A stretch of 14,645 nucleotides of DNA, taken from positions 1 through 14,645 of the forward strand of contig CAMLSG010000135.1 of the NCBI GenBank assembly GCA_946482635.1. The letters are read 5' to 3'. Both the position numbers and the translations under genes were made by a program. This DNA is from an uncultured Duganella sp. GTDB lineage: Bacteria; Pseudomonadota; Gammaproteobacteria; Burkholderiales; Burkholderiaceae. The stretch's first letter is position 1. Each line of letters begins with the position of its first letter. The notes under the pieces are model-generated. The model ran no database searches. It was not told the origin of the DNA and saw only the letters and a list, made by a program, of their open reading frames with translations. Shown here one piece after another: positions 1 through 8,167 of this stretch.

Positions 1-1086
1 GCGGATTACGACAGCGGCACCAAGGTGCGCGCCTGGAGCACGCAGAAGCTCGACACCGCCGCGCTCTACTCGCGCAACCGCCTGAGCGACGCCTGGCAGA
101 TGACGACGCAAGCCGCGCAATCGCGCGACAAGTCCGGCAGCTTTGCCGCCACCGCCAGCCAGATCGATACCAAACAGACCCAGTTCAGTTGGCAGAACGA
201 TATCGCGCTGGGCACCGACAGCCTGCAACTGCTGGCAGAACACCGCAAGGAAGAAATCGAATCCAACACGGCCGCCCTGGTACGTGAGCGCAGCACCACT
301 TCCTGGGCCGCCAGCTACAACATGAAGCGCGGCGACCACCTGCTGGCCGCCGCCGCCCGCAACGACGACAGCTCGCAGTATGGTTCGAAGAGCACCGGCT
401 CGCTGGGCTACGGCTACCGCATCACGCCGGGCCTGCGCGTCAACGCCAGCTTTGGCACCAGCTTCCGCGCACCGACCTTCAATGAACTGTACTACCCTGG
501 CTACGGCTTGCCGGCCAATCGTCCGGAAGAAGGCCGCAACCGCGAGATCGGCATCCACCTCGAGCAGGGCGGCACGTCCCTCGGCGCCGTGGCTTACCGT
601 AACAAGCTGACCGACCTGCTGGTGAACATCGCCCCTTGTCCGCTGCCCGGCTTCCGCTTTGGCTGCGCCTACAACGTCAACCAGGCCACGCTGGAAGGCA
701 TCTCCCTGTCGGCACGCCAGCAACTGGGCAGCAATTTCACGCTGTCCGCCAGCGCCGACCTGCAGAACCCGCGAGACGACATCAGCGGCAAGCTGCTGGT
801 ACGCCGCGCCAAGCGCCACGGCAACGTAGCGCTGGAATATACTGCGGGCAGCCTGAGTACCGGCGCCGAATGGCAGCTTTCCGGCTACCGCTTCGACGAT
901 ACGGCCAACCGCAACCGCCTCGGCGGCTATGGCTTGCTGAACCTGTACGCGGCATGGGAATTCGACCGATCCTGGACCGCCACCCTGCGCTGGAACAACG
1001 TGGCCGACAAACACTATGAACTGGCGCGCAATTACGCCACCGCCGGTTCCACCGTGTATGCCGGCCTGCGCTACAGCTACAAATAA
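1..1086 (+). CDS. btuB: TonB-dependent vitamin B12 receptor BtuB, C-terminal part (5' truncated by window edge)
   Basis: The frame is open from the first base, so the gene starts upstream; 361 residues are visible, representing part of the outer-membrane beta-barrel. The plug domain, TonB box and signal peptide are not in view. BtuB binds cobalamin and other corrinoids at the cell surface and moves them to the periplasm using TonB energy. Alternating amphipathic strands and BtuB-like segments are visible: FGTSFRAPTFNELY, followed by a P-E-E-G-R-N-R-E-I-G stretch, a YNVNQATLEGI strand, LLVRRAKRHGN and WNNVADKHYELARNYATAG, which align by eye with the last third of E. coli BtuB. The protein ends in RYSYK, not the usual terminal Phe. 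Co-location with btuC, btuD, btuF and cob genes supports corrinoid as substrate over a siderophore. The stop is at 1084-1086 and btuC begins 19 bases later. Confidence 0.9.
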   Translation, partial: ADYDSGTKVRAWSTQKLDTAALYSRNRLSDAWQMTTQAAQSRDKSGSFAATASQIDTKQTQFSWQNDIALGTDSLQLLAEHRKEEIESNTAALVRERSTTSWAASYNMKRGDHLLAAAARNDDSSQYGSKSTGSLGYGYRITPGLRVNASFGTSFRAPTFNELYYPGYGLPANRPEEGRNREIGIHLEQGGTSLGAVAYRNKLTDLLVNIAPCPLPGFRFGCAYNVNQATLEGISLSARQQLGSNFTLSASADLQNPRDDISGKLLVRRAKRHGNVALEYTAGSLSTGAEWQLSGYRFDDTANRNRLGGYGLLNLYAAWEFDRSWTATLRWNNVADKHYELARNYATAGSTVYAGLRYSYK

Positions 1087-1105
1087 ATGAGATAAGCTGC
1101 CCGCT

Positions 1106-2128
1106 ATGCATCCTCTTTCCGCCAACCTGCGCCTGCGCGCCGTCACCGTCATCCTCCTGCTGGTGCTGTTATCGCTGGCCAGCCTGGTAGCCGCCGGCAT
1201 GATCGGTTCGGTCAGCATTCCGCTGGCCGACTTGCCGGGGGCTCTTCGGGAATTCATCAGCGGGCAGCCAACCTCATTGCCGGGCCACCTGCTTGGCCTG
1301 CGCGCCGAGCGTGCCGCCACTGCTTTCGTCACCGGCGCTTCTCTTTCCTTGGCCGGCGTGATGATGCAAGCCTTGCTGCGCAATCCCCTGGCCGATCCTT
1401 ACGTGCTGGGCATCTCGTCCGGCGCGTCGGTCGGCGCGTTGGCGGCATTGTTGTTCATGTGCGCGGCATGGATGGTGGACGCCGCGTCCTTCGCCGGCGC
1501 GGTGGCGGTGTCGATGATGCTGTACTTCCTGGCGCGGCGCGACCTGCGCGGCGGCACCGCGGCGGAAGGCGGCACTGCCCTGCTGCTGTTGACCGGCGTG
1601 ATCCTGTCGGCAGGATGCATCGCGCTGGTGACGCTGATGCTGTCGATCGCGCCGGAAAGCCGCTTGCGCACCATGGTGTTCTGGCTGATCGGCGACCTGT
1701 CCGGCTCCCCGATCCGCTGGCTGCCATGGATCGTGCTGGCCGGCGGCCTTGCATTCGCCTTGCGCGCAGCGCGTTCGCTGAACGTGATGGCCCTGCATGC
1801 GGAAGCGGCGGCGACGCTGGGCATCCGCGTCGGCGCCCTGCGCAAAGGCCTGTTCTTCTGCTCCGGCCTGCTGACCGCCAGCGCCGTGACCACCGCCGGC
1901 AGCATCGGCTTCGTCGGCCTGATCGTGCCGCACGCCTGCCGTTTTGCCTTCGGGCCCGACCACCGCTTGCTGGTGCCAAGCGCCACGCTGATCGGCGGCG
2001 CCTACCTGGTGCTGGCCGACACCGTGGCGCGCACCATCATCGCCCCGCAGCAGTTGCCTGCGGGCGTCGTGACTGCACTGGTCGGCACGCCGGTCTTCCT
2101 GTACCAACTGCACCGGCTGAGGAAATAA
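1106..2128 (+). CDS. btuC: Cobalamin ABC transporter permease BtuC (FecCD family)
   Basis: This 340-residue inner-membrane permease forms, as a dimer, the channel for corrinoid import with BtuD and BtuF. The length and hydrophobic pattern fit the FecCD/BtuC family, which has about ten membrane helices. The first helix is near residues 11-32. Family motifs are RNPLADPYVLG beginning at R92, GFVGLIVPHACR at 268-279, and a C-terminal LPAGVVTALVGTPVF. The early family motif, usually LRLPR, reads LRAER here. ATG at 1106 is chosen because it gives a short positively charged N-terminus before the first helix; no good Shine-Dalgarno sequence precedes it. The family also includes iron-siderophore and haem permeases, so the substrate assignment rests on the surrounding B12 genes. 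Confidence 0.93.
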   Translation: MHPLSANLRLRAVTVILLLVLLSLASLVAAGMIGSVSIPLADLPGALREFISGQPTSLPGHLLGLRAERAATAFVTGASLSLAGVMMQALLRNPLADPYVLGISSGASVGALAALLFMCAAWMVDAASFAGAVAVSMMLYFLARRDLRGGTAAEGGTALLLLTGVILSAGCIALVTLMLSIAPESRLRTMVFWLIGDLSGSPIRWLPWIVLAGGLAFALRAARSLNVMALHAEAAATLGIRVGALRKGLFFCSGLLTASAVTTAGSIGFVGLIVPHACRFAFGPDHRLLVPSATLIGGAYLVLADTVARTIIAPQQLPAGVVTALVGTPVFLYQLHRLRK

Positions 2129-2129
2129 G

Positions 2130-2900
2130 ATGATCGGCACCCATCAACTGCGCCTTGCCATGGGCAAGCGCACCCTGGTCGACAAGCTGGACTGGCAGGT
2201 CGGCGACGGCGAATGCTGGAGCGTGATCGGCCGCAACGGCGCCGGCAAGAGCACCTTGCTGCGCACCCTGGCCGGCCTGCGCCAGCCGGAAGCCGGCTAT
2301 GTCAGCATCGACCGCCGCGCATTGGGCGAATGGCCGCTGCAGGAACTGGCGCTCAAGCGCGCCTTCCTGGCACAAGCCCGCAACGACGCCTTCTCCTACT
2401 CCGTGATCGAAACCGTGCTCTCCGCGCGCCATCCCTATCACGACAACCGGTACTGGGAAAACAGCGACGACCACCAGGCTGCCATTGCCGCCCTGGCAGC
2501 AATGGAAGTTGACCACCTGGCGGCGCGCGACGTGCGCACGCTGTCCGGCGGCGAGCGCCAGCGCGTTGCCATCGCCGCCATGCTGGCGCAGGATACGCCG
2601 CTGCTGCTGCTCGACGAGCCGGCCAATGCGCTGGACCTGGCGCACCAGGTCAGCGTGATGTCGCTGCTGTCCAAACTGTGCCGCGAACAACGCAAGACCG
2701 TGGTGATGGTGGGCCACGACCTGACGCTGGCGCACAGCGTCTCTTCCCACGCCCTGCTGCTGATGGGCGACGGCCGCTGGCTGGCCGGACCGGTCGCGGA
2801 AGTGATGCAGCCTGCTGTCCTCAGCGAATACCTCGACCATCCAATCGAAATCGTCCGCCACGGCGAACGCACCATTTTCATTCCCGGGAGTCCCCAATGA
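2130..2900 (+). CDS. btuD: Cobalamin ABC transporter ATP-binding protein BtuD
   Basis: This is a 256-residue ABC ATPase that powers import through BtuC. All nucleotide-binding motifs are intact: Walker A GRNGAGKST (34-42), Q-loop Gln82, signature LSGGERQ (138-144), Walker B LLLLDEP (158-164), D-loop around 166-169 and switch His196. GAGGA at 2119-2123 lies six bases before the ATG at 2130, giving a good ribosome site inside the end of btuC; the two genes are separated by a single base. The stop overlaps the cobO start (ATGA, 2897-2900). By sequence alone it could be a FepC/HmuV-type ATPase; the pairing with btuC and the B12 genes decides the call. Confidence 0.93.
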   Translation: MIGTHQLRLAMGKRTLVDKLDWQVGDGECWSVIGRNGAGKSTLLRTLAGLRQPEAGYVSIDRRALGEWPLQELALKRAFLAQARNDAFSYSVIETVLSARHPYHDNRYWENSDDHQAAIAALAAMEVDHLAARDVRTLSGGERQRVAIAAMLAQDTPLLLLDEPANALDLAHQVSVMSLLSKLCREQRKTVVMVGHDLTLAHSVSSHALLLMGDGRWLAGPVAEVMQPAVLSEYLDHPIEIVRHGERTIFIPGSPQ

Positions 2901-3499
2901 GCGACATCAACGAACGCCACCGCGACCGCATGGAGCGCAAGAAGGCAATTATCGACGCCAGGATTGCGGCAGCCGACAAGAATATCGGCGTCCTGATCGT
3001 CAATACCGGCAATGGCAAGGGCAAGAGCTCGAGCGGCTTCGGCATGGCGATGCGCGCGATGGGCCATGGCATGAAGGTGGGCGTGGTGCAGTTCATCAAG
3101 GGTGCGATGTCGACCGGCGAGGAACAGTTCCTGCGCCGCTTCCCGGAAGAGTGCAGCTTCCACGCCATGGGCGAAGGCTATACCTGGGAAACCCAGAACC
3201 GCGAACGCGATATCGAAAAGGCGCAGCAAGCCTGGGAGCAGGCGCGCGCCTTCCTGTGCGACCCGTCCTACGGAATGGTGGTGCTGGATGAATTGAACAT
3301 CGCCCTGAAGTACCGCTACCTGGACGTGCACGAAGTGATTGCCGACCTGCTCGACCGGCCGGAGATGCAGCACGCCGTGGTTACCGGACGCGCCGCACCG
3401 CAGGAACTGATCGACGTCGCCGACACCGTCACTGAAATGACCGTCGTCAAGCACGCCTTCAAGGCTGGCATCGCAGCGCAGCCGGGCACAGAATGGTAG
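2897..3499 (+). CDS. cobO: Cob(I)yrinic acid a,c-diamide adenosyltransferase (CobO/BtuR/CobA type)
   Basis: This 200-residue cytoplasmic enzyme transfers the 5'-deoxyadenosyl group of ATP to reduced corrinoid cobalt. It has the unusual CobA-family P-loop GNGKGKSS (38-45) after an N-terminal basic helix, a VVQFIKG segment, and VVLDELNIALKY from residue 128 with Asp131-Glu132. The C-terminus KAGIAAQPGTEW is typical, and the length matches the family. The ATG at 2897 is preferred because it overlaps the btuD stop, has GGGAG six bases upstream and gives the standard N-terminus (MSDINERHRDRM). An in-frame extension upstream would run inside btuD and matches nothing in the family. The stop lies 7 bases into cobB. 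In salvage contexts the same enzyme adenosylates cobinamide and cobalamin. Confidence 0.96.
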   Translation: MSDINERHRDRMERKKAIIDARIAAADKNIGVLIVNTGNGKGKSSSGFGMAMRAMGHGMKVGVVQFIKGAMSTGEEQFLRRFPEECSFHAMGEGYTWETQNRERDIEKAQQAWEQARAFLCDPSYGMVVLDELNIALKYRYLDVHEVIADLLDRPEMQHAVVTGRAAPQELIDVADTVTEMTVVKHAFKAGIAAQPGTEW

Positions 3500-4797
3500 C
3501 GCGCGCCGTCCTGATTGCCGCTGCCGCTTCCGGCCAGGGCAAGACCACCGTCACAGCGGCACTGGCGCGCAAGCTGGTACGCGCCGGGCGAAGCGTGCGG
3601 GTCTTCAAGTGCGGGCCGGACTTCATCGACCCGATGGTGCTGGCGCGCGCCTGCGGTGCGCCGGTCGAGTCACTCGACCTGTGGATGGTGGGCGCTGAGC
3701 GCTGCCGGGCCTTGCTGGCCGAAGCGGCAGCCCAGGCGGATGCCATCCTGGTCGAGGGAGTAATGGGCCTGTACGACGGCACGCCGTCCGCCGCCGACCT
3801 GTCGCGCGAATTCGGCCTGCCGGTGCTGGCCGTGATCGATGCCGGCGCCATGGCGCAGACTGCCGGGGCGCTGGTGCACGGCTTGCGCGACTACGGACCT
3901 GTTGCCATGGCTGGCGTGGTGGCCAATCGCATTGCCGGCCCTGGACATGCAGCCATGGTGGCGGCCTCGCTGCGCGACATTCCTTTGCTCGGGACCCTGC
4001 CCAAGCAAGCCGCATCGCTGCCTGAACGCCATCTTGGCCTTGTCCTGCCGGACGAAGTCGCGAACCTTGATGAACTGCTCGACACGCTGTCGGACCAGTT
4101 GACGCTCGACCTGGCGGCATGGGATGCCCTGCCGGCTGCGCACATCGCTGCGGACGCCTCGGCAGCCCCCAGCACGGCACCAGCCGGGCGGCCGCTTGAA
4201 GGGTCCCGCATCGCCATTGCCCGCGATGCCGCCTTCATGTTCCTCTACCCTGCCAACCTGACAACGCTGGAAGCGCTGGGCGCGCAACTCGATTACTTCT
4301 CGCCGCTAGCCGACGAGCCGGTGCCGGGTGGAGCCACGGCAGTCTATCTGCCCGGCGGCTATCCCGAGCTGCACGCGCCCGAACTCTCTGCGCGCCAGCG
4401 CTGGCAGGCCTCGCTGCGCGCGGCGCACGCCGATGGGCTGCCGATCGTGGCCGAATGCGGCGGCATGATGGCGCTCGCCGACTCGCTGCAGGACAAGGAA
4501 GGCAAAGACTGGCCCATGGCCGGCCTGTTGCCCGGAAAAGTCGTCATGCAAACCCGCCTTGCAGGACTGGGCGCGCAAGCGATGCCGACGGCACAAGGCG
4601 CGCTGCGCGGGCACACCTTCCATTACTCGCGCCTGGAAACGACCGAACCGGCCTTCGCAACGACGCAAAAGCATCCAAGCGGCGCCAGTGGCGAAGCCGT
4701 CTACCGCAAAGGCTCGCTGCAAGCTTCCTACTTCCACGGCTACTTCCCATCCAATCCCGCCGCGGTGGCGGCCATGTTCTCGCGGAGCGCGGCATGA
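3493..4797 (+). CDS. cobB: Cobyrinate (or hydrogenobyrinate) a,c-diamide synthase, CobB/CbiA
   Basis: This 434-residue ATP- and glutamine-dependent enzyme amidates the a and c carboxylates of the corrin ring. The N-terminal synthetase domain has the P-loop ASGQGKTT (about 12-19), then FKCGPDFIDP and VEGVMGLYDG. The C-terminal class I glutamine amidotransferase domain has YLPGGYPELHA, nucleophile Cys322 in AECGGMMAL, GHTFHYSR with His377, and YFHGYF with His415 near the end, the position expected to activate the cysteine. The length is normal. The sequence does not tell whether the natural substrate is cobyrinate (anaerobic route, CbiA) or hydrogenobyrinate (aerobic route, CobB), because no ring-building genes are present. 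The ATG at 3493 overlaps the end of cobO by 7 bases, and the stop overlaps cobU as ATGA. Confidence 0.95.
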   Translation: MVARAVLIAAAASGQGKTTVTAALARKLVRAGRSVRVFKCGPDFIDPMVLARACGAPVESLDLWMVGAERCRALLAEAAAQADAILVEGVMGLYDGTPSAADLSREFGLPVLAVIDAGAMAQTAGALVHGLRDYGPVAMAGVVANRIAGPGHAAMVAASLRDIPLLGTLPKQAASLPERHLGLVLPDEVANLDELLDTLSDQLTLDLAAWDALPAAHIAADASAAPSTAPAGRPLEGSRIAIARDAAFMFLYPANLTTLEALGAQLDYFSPLADEPVPGGATAVYLPGGYPELHAPELSARQRWQASLRAAHADGLPIVAECGGMMALADSLQDKEGKDWPMAGLLPGKVVMQTRLAGLGAQAMPTAQGALRGHTFHYSRLETTEPAFATTQKHPSGASGEAVYRKGSLQASYFHGYFPSNPAAVAAMFSRSAA

Positions 4798-5345
4798 CGC
4801 GCACGCTGGTCTTCGGCGGCGCACGTTCCGGCAAGAGCGCCCATGCCGAACGGCTTGCCGCAGCTTCCGGCAAGGAGGTGGTCTATATCGCCACCGCCGC
4901 CGCGGGCGACCCGGAAATGACTGCCCGCATCGCCCTCCACCGTGCGCAGCGCCCGCAGCACTGGCATACCGTCGAAGAACCAATTGCCCTTGCCTCGGCT
5001 TTGGCTGAATGGCGTTCGCCGCAGCGCCTGGTGCTGGTCGATTGCCTGACCCTGTGGCTGTCCAACCTGATGTTCAGTGAGGGCACGCATTACCCGGATG
5101 TCGGCATGATTGAGCTGCCAGCGCGTTTTCATGAGCAACGGGCGGCCCTGCTGGACGAACTGTCCGTCGAGCGCGGCGACGTCGTGCTGGTGTCGAATGA
5201 AGTCGGCATGGGCATCGTGCCCTGGGGTGCTGTCTCGCGCAGCTATGCAGACGAGGCCGGCCGCCTGAACCAGTCGGTTGCCGCCGTTTGCGACCGGGTT
5301 GCCTTTGTCGCGGCGGGCTTGCCGCTGATGCTGAAAGGCGCCTGA
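4794..5345 (+). CDS. cobU: Bifunctional adenosylcobinamide kinase / adenosylcobinamide-phosphate guanylyltransferase
   Basis: This 183-residue cytoplasmic enzyme (CobU in Salmonella, CobP in Pseudomonas) phosphorylates adenosylcobinamide and transfers GMP to give AdoCbi-GDP. The P-loop GGARSGKS is at residues 8-15. His49, in RIALHRAQRP, is at the position of the guanylylated histidine of Salmonella CobU (His46). Further family motifs are VDCLTLWLSN, VSNEVGMGIVP and DEAGRLNQ, ending in AGLPLMLKGA. The ATG at 4794 is chosen because GGAG lies six bases before it, it overlaps the cobB stop as ATGA, and it places the P-loop at the usual distance from the N-terminus. Longer in-frame extensions run within cobB and are not credible. 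The kinase activity lets the cell use imported cobinamide as well as the CbiB product. Confidence 0.96.
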   Translation: MTRTLVFGGARSGKSAHAERLAAASGKEVVYIATAAAGDPEMTARIALHRAQRPQHWHTVEEPIALASALAEWRSPQRLVLVDCLTLWLSNLMFSEGTHYPDVGMIELPARFHEQRAALLDELSVERGDVVLVSNEVGMGIVPWGAVSRSYADEAGRLNQSVAAVCDRVAFVAAGLPLMLKGA

Positions 5346-6319
5346 TGCTGCTGGCTGGCATGGACTGGACCACATTCGCCGCCGCCCTGCTCGGGGGCCT
5401 GCTGCTCGACGCCATGCTGGGCGAAGTTTCGCGCTTCCACCCGCTGGTCGGTTTTGGCCGCTTCGCCAATGCGGTCGAGAAGCGCCTGAATCGCTCCGCC
5501 GCCGCCGCCGCGCCTGCCGCGCGGCTCGCTCACGGTGCGCTCGCCTGGGCACTGGCCGTGCTGCCACTCTCGATGCTGGCCGCCTGGGCCTGCGCGCAAC
5601 CGCTGCCTCCTGCGGCACAAGCGGCCCTGCACGCAATCCTCCTCTACTTCTGCCTCGGCCTGCGCAGCCTGCGCGAACATATGCTCCCGATCTGGCGGGC
5701 GCTGCAAGCCGCTGACCTGCCAGCCGCTCGCGCCCTGACCGCCCGCATCGTCAGCCGCGACACCGCCCACGCCACCGAATCCGACCTGGCCAAGGCTGCC
5801 ACCGAGTCCATGCTGGAGAACGGCAACGACGCCGTTTTCGGCACGCTGTTCTGGTTCGCCATCGCAGGCGGGCCAGGCGCCGTGTTGTTCCGACTCGCGA
5901 ACACGCTGGACGCCATGTGGGGCTACCGCACCGAACGTTTCAACCTGTTTGGCCGCAGCGCCGCCCGCATCGACGATGCCCTCAACTACCTGCCGGCCCG
6001 CCTGACAGCATTCAGCTACGCGCTGCTGGCGCCCGGACCAGGAAGCACCCGCCGCGCACTGGCTTGCTGGCGCCGGCAAGCCCCGGCCTGGAGCAGCCCG
6101 AATGCCGGCCCGGTGATGTCCACCGGAGCGGGAGCACTCGGCCTGCAACTGGGCGGCGCCGCCAGCTACGGCGGTGAAATCGAGCAACGCCCGCCGCTTG
6201 GCGAAGGCAACCCGGCGTCTGCCGCCGACATCCCGCGCGCCTGGCACCTGGTGCGCAATACAACCGGGCTGTGGACGGCCATCATGCTGGCCATCGCCTA
6301 TGGAGCACATCATGCTTGA
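5345..6319 (+). CDS. cbiB: Adenosylcobinamide-phosphate synthase CbiB (CobD in Pseudomonas nomenclature)
   Basis: This 324-residue integral inner-membrane protein joins adenosylcobyric acid to (R)-1-amino-2-propanol phosphate. The CbiB hallmarks are present: an Asp22 and HP (32-33) motif after the first hydrophobic segment, AATESMLENGND (about 151-162) with Glu154 and Asp162, and NTLDAMWGYRTERF followed by FGRSAARIDD and LPARLTA (about 186-222). Several hydrophobic helices lie between residues 55 and 110. The start at 5345 overlaps the cobU stop (TGATG). An alternative ATG at 5360 would shorten the protein by five residues. An Ala-rich run around residues 52-58 is encoded by a short GCC repeat. 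The next gene, cobD, makes its aminopropanol phosphate substrate. Confidence 0.94.
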   Translation: MLLAGMDWTTFAAALLGGLLLDAMLGEVSRFHPLVGFGRFANAVEKRLNRSAAAAAPAARLAHGALAWALAVLPLSMLAAWACAQPLPPAAQAALHAILLYFCLGLRSLREHMLPIWRALQAADLPAARALTARIVSRDTAHATESDLAKAATESMLENGNDAVFGTLFWFAIAGGPGAVLFRLANTLDAMWGYRTERFNLFGRSAARIDDALNYLPARLTAFSYALLAPGPGSTRRALACWRRQAPAWSSPNAGPVMSTGAGALGLQLGGAASYGGEIEQRPPLGEGNPASAADIPRAWHLVRNTTGLWTAIMLAIAYGAHHA

Positions 6320-7292
6320 ACACGGCGGCAAGTTGCGCGAAGCAGCGCAGCGCTATGGCCGCAGCGACTGGCTGGACCTGTCAACCGGCCTCAATCCCAA
6401 CGGTTATCCAGCGCCAGCCTTGCCTGCGGACGCCTGGCACCGCCTGCCGGAACATGATCCTGCCCTGCTCCAAGCAGCGCAACGCTATTACCGTGCGCCG
6501 CAGATGCTGGCAGTCGCCGGAACGCAGGCCGCAATCCAGGCCCTGCCCCGCTTGCGTCCACCTTCGCGTGTCGTCGTCGCCAGTCCAAGCTACGCCGAGC
6601 ACCTGCACCACTGGTCGCAGCATAGCCACCAGGCTCGCGCCGTTCCCTATAGCGAGCTTGGCGCCGCCATCGCCACGGCTGACGTGCTGGTGGTCTGCAA
6701 CCCGAACAATCCCACAGGCGCATCGGTGCCTCGCGCAACGTTGCTCCAATGGGCCGAAACGCTGGCAGCACGCGGCGGTTGGCTGGTCGTCGATGAAGCC
6801 TTCGCGGACACCGATGGCGTCCATAGCGTCGCCGACGCCACACTGGCGCCGGGCCTGGTCGTGCTACGCTCCGTCGGCAAGTTCTTCGGCCTGGCCGGCT
6901 TGCGGCTTGGCTTCGTCGCGGCAAGCGAGGAGATCCTCATCCCGCTGGCGGACATGCTTGGCCCCTGGGCCGTCAGCGGCCCGGCGCAGCAAGTCGCACG
7001 CGCTGCACTGGAAGACGGCGCCTGGCAGCGCACCACGCAGGAAGCACTGCAAGCAGCAGGACCCCGCCTGCGCGAACTACTGGCCAGCCACGGCATCGCC
7101 AGTCATGGCACAGCACTGTTCCAGTGGTGGCCAGAGCCGCGCGCCGAAGAATTCCACCACCACATGGCGCAGCGCGGCATCTGGGTGCGCCTTTTCCGTG
7201 AAGCGGCACGCGGCATCCGCCTCGGCCTGCCGCCAGACGAAGCAGGCTGGCAACGCCTCGAACTGGCATTGAACGAATGGAGCAAGCGATGA
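6312..7292 (+). CDS. cobD: L-threonine-O-3-phosphate decarboxylase (CobD; CobC in Pseudomonas nomenclature)
   Basis: This is a 326-residue PLP-dependent fold-type I enzyme of the histidinol-phosphate aminotransferase-like family. It decarboxylates threonine phosphate to (R)-1-amino-2-propanol phosphate for CbiB. It begins LEHGGKLREAAQRYG, continues with LDLSTGLNPNGYP, and shows CNPNNPTG (129-136), a DEAFAD segment with cofactor-contacting Asp161, and SVGKFFGLAGLRLGF with Schiff-base Lys190. The ATG at 6312 is preferred over 6300 because GGAG at 6302-6305 sits six bases upstream. It overlaps cbiB by 8 bases. A general aminotransferase is unlikely given the HGG start and the neighbours. No threonine kinase (PduX/BluE type) is visible in the window. 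Confidence 0.93.
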   Translation: MLEHGGKLREAAQRYGRSDWLDLSTGLNPNGYPAPALPADAWHRLPEHDPALLQAAQRYYRAPQMLAVAGTQAAIQALPRLRPPSRVVVASPSYAEHLHHWSQHSHQARAVPYSELGAAIATADVLVVCNPNNPTGASVPRATLLQWAETLAARGGWLVVDEAFADTDGVHSVADATLAPGLVVLRSVGKFFGLAGLRLGFVAASEEILIPLADMLGPWAVSGPAQQVARAALEDGAWQRTTQEALQAAGPRLRELLASHGIASHGTALFQWWPEPRAEEFHHHMAQRGIWVRLFREAARGIRLGLPPDEAGWQRLELALNEWSKR

Positions 7293-8167
7293 AAAGATAC
7301 ATGCTGATTTCCGCCCTGTGCGCAGCGCAGGTCCAGGCGCACGCCGCCATCACTGTCACCGACGACGATGGCAAGCCTGTCACCCTGCAAAAGCCCGCGC
7401 AACGCGTCGTTGCACTGGCGCCGCACGTGACGGAACTGCTGTTCGCAGCCGGCGGCGCCGAAAAGATCGTGGGCGCGGTCAGCTATAGCGATTATCCGGA
7501 AGCGGCCAAGCAGGTTCCCCGCGTCGGCGACAACCGCCAGGTGGACATGGAGCGCCTGCTGGCGATGAAGCCGGACCTGCTGGTGGTCTGGCGCCACGGA
7601 ACCTCCGAACGCCAGATCGACCAGCTGCGCCAGCTCGGCATCCCGATCTTCCACAGCGAGCCGAAGAAGCTGGACCAGATCGCCGACAACCTGGAAAAGA
7701 TGGGCAAGCTGCTCGGCACCGAACCCGCCGCCAATGGCGCAGCCAAGGAGCTGCGCCAGAAGCTGGCGAGCCTGCGTGCGCAATACGCCTCGCGTCCGCC
7801 GGTGCGTACCTTCTACCAGGTGTGGGACAAGCCGCTGTACACCCTGAACGGTGAACACATCGTCAGCGACGCCCTGAAAGTATGCGGCGGCCAGAACATC
7901 TTCGCCGACCAGAAGGTGACCGCACCGGTCGTCAGCGTGGAAGCCGTGCTGGAAGCCGATCCCGAAGCAGTGTTCGCCACGGCGGAGAAAGACTACGGCG
8001 GCGTCAACCTGTGGCGTCCTTACAAGACATTCAAGGCGACACGGCAGGACAACCTGTTTACGATCGACGGCAACCTGCTCAACCGCGCCGGCCCGCGCAT
8101 GATCGCAGGCACCGCCGTCCTGTGCGAGAAGCTGGAAGAAGCCCGCAAGCACCGCCCAGCAAAATGA
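7289..8167 (+). CDS. btuF: Periplasmic cobalamin-binding protein BtuF
   Basis: This 292-residue substrate-binding protein delivers corrinoid to BtuCD. The N-terminus has basic residues, a short hydrophobic core and a likely signal peptidase I site after AHA (residues 17-19). The mature part has the BtuF/FhuD-type fold features: [17 protein letters not shown], a [20 protein letters not shown] stretch, then [15 protein letters not shown], the long linker helix, and a second lobe starting near [15 protein letters not shown]. The ATG at 7289 is preferred over 7277 because GGAG (7279-7282) lies six bases before it, it overlaps the cobD stop as ATGA, and it gives a normal signal peptide. The gene is separated from btuC/btuD by five biosynthetic genes, although the products form one complex. 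Confidence 0.92.
   Translation: MKRYMLISALCAAQVQAHAAITVTDDDGKPVTLQKPAQRVVALAPHVTELLFAAGGAEKIVGAVSYSDYPEAAKQVPRVGDNRQVDMERLLAMKPDLLVVWRHGTSERQIDQLRQLGIPIFHSEPKKLDQIADNLEKMGKLLGTEPAANGAAKELRQKLASLRAQYASRPPVRTFYQVWDKPLYTLNGEHIVSDALKVCGGQNIFADQKVTAPVVSVEAVLEADPEAVFATAEKDYGGVNLWRPYKTFKATRQDNLFTIDGNLLNRAGPRMIAGTAVLCEKLEEARKHRPAK

Noticed and set aside
2678..2896. Upstream in-frame extension of cobO within btuD
   Set aside because: The extra residues are an out-of-frame reading of btuD; the ATG at 2897 has a ribosome site and gives the standard CobO N-terminus and length.
5498..5512. Short GCC trinucleotide run in cbiB
   Set aside because: It encodes an Ala-rich stretch in a probable loop and is too short to be treated as an unstable repeat of interest in high-GC coding DNA.
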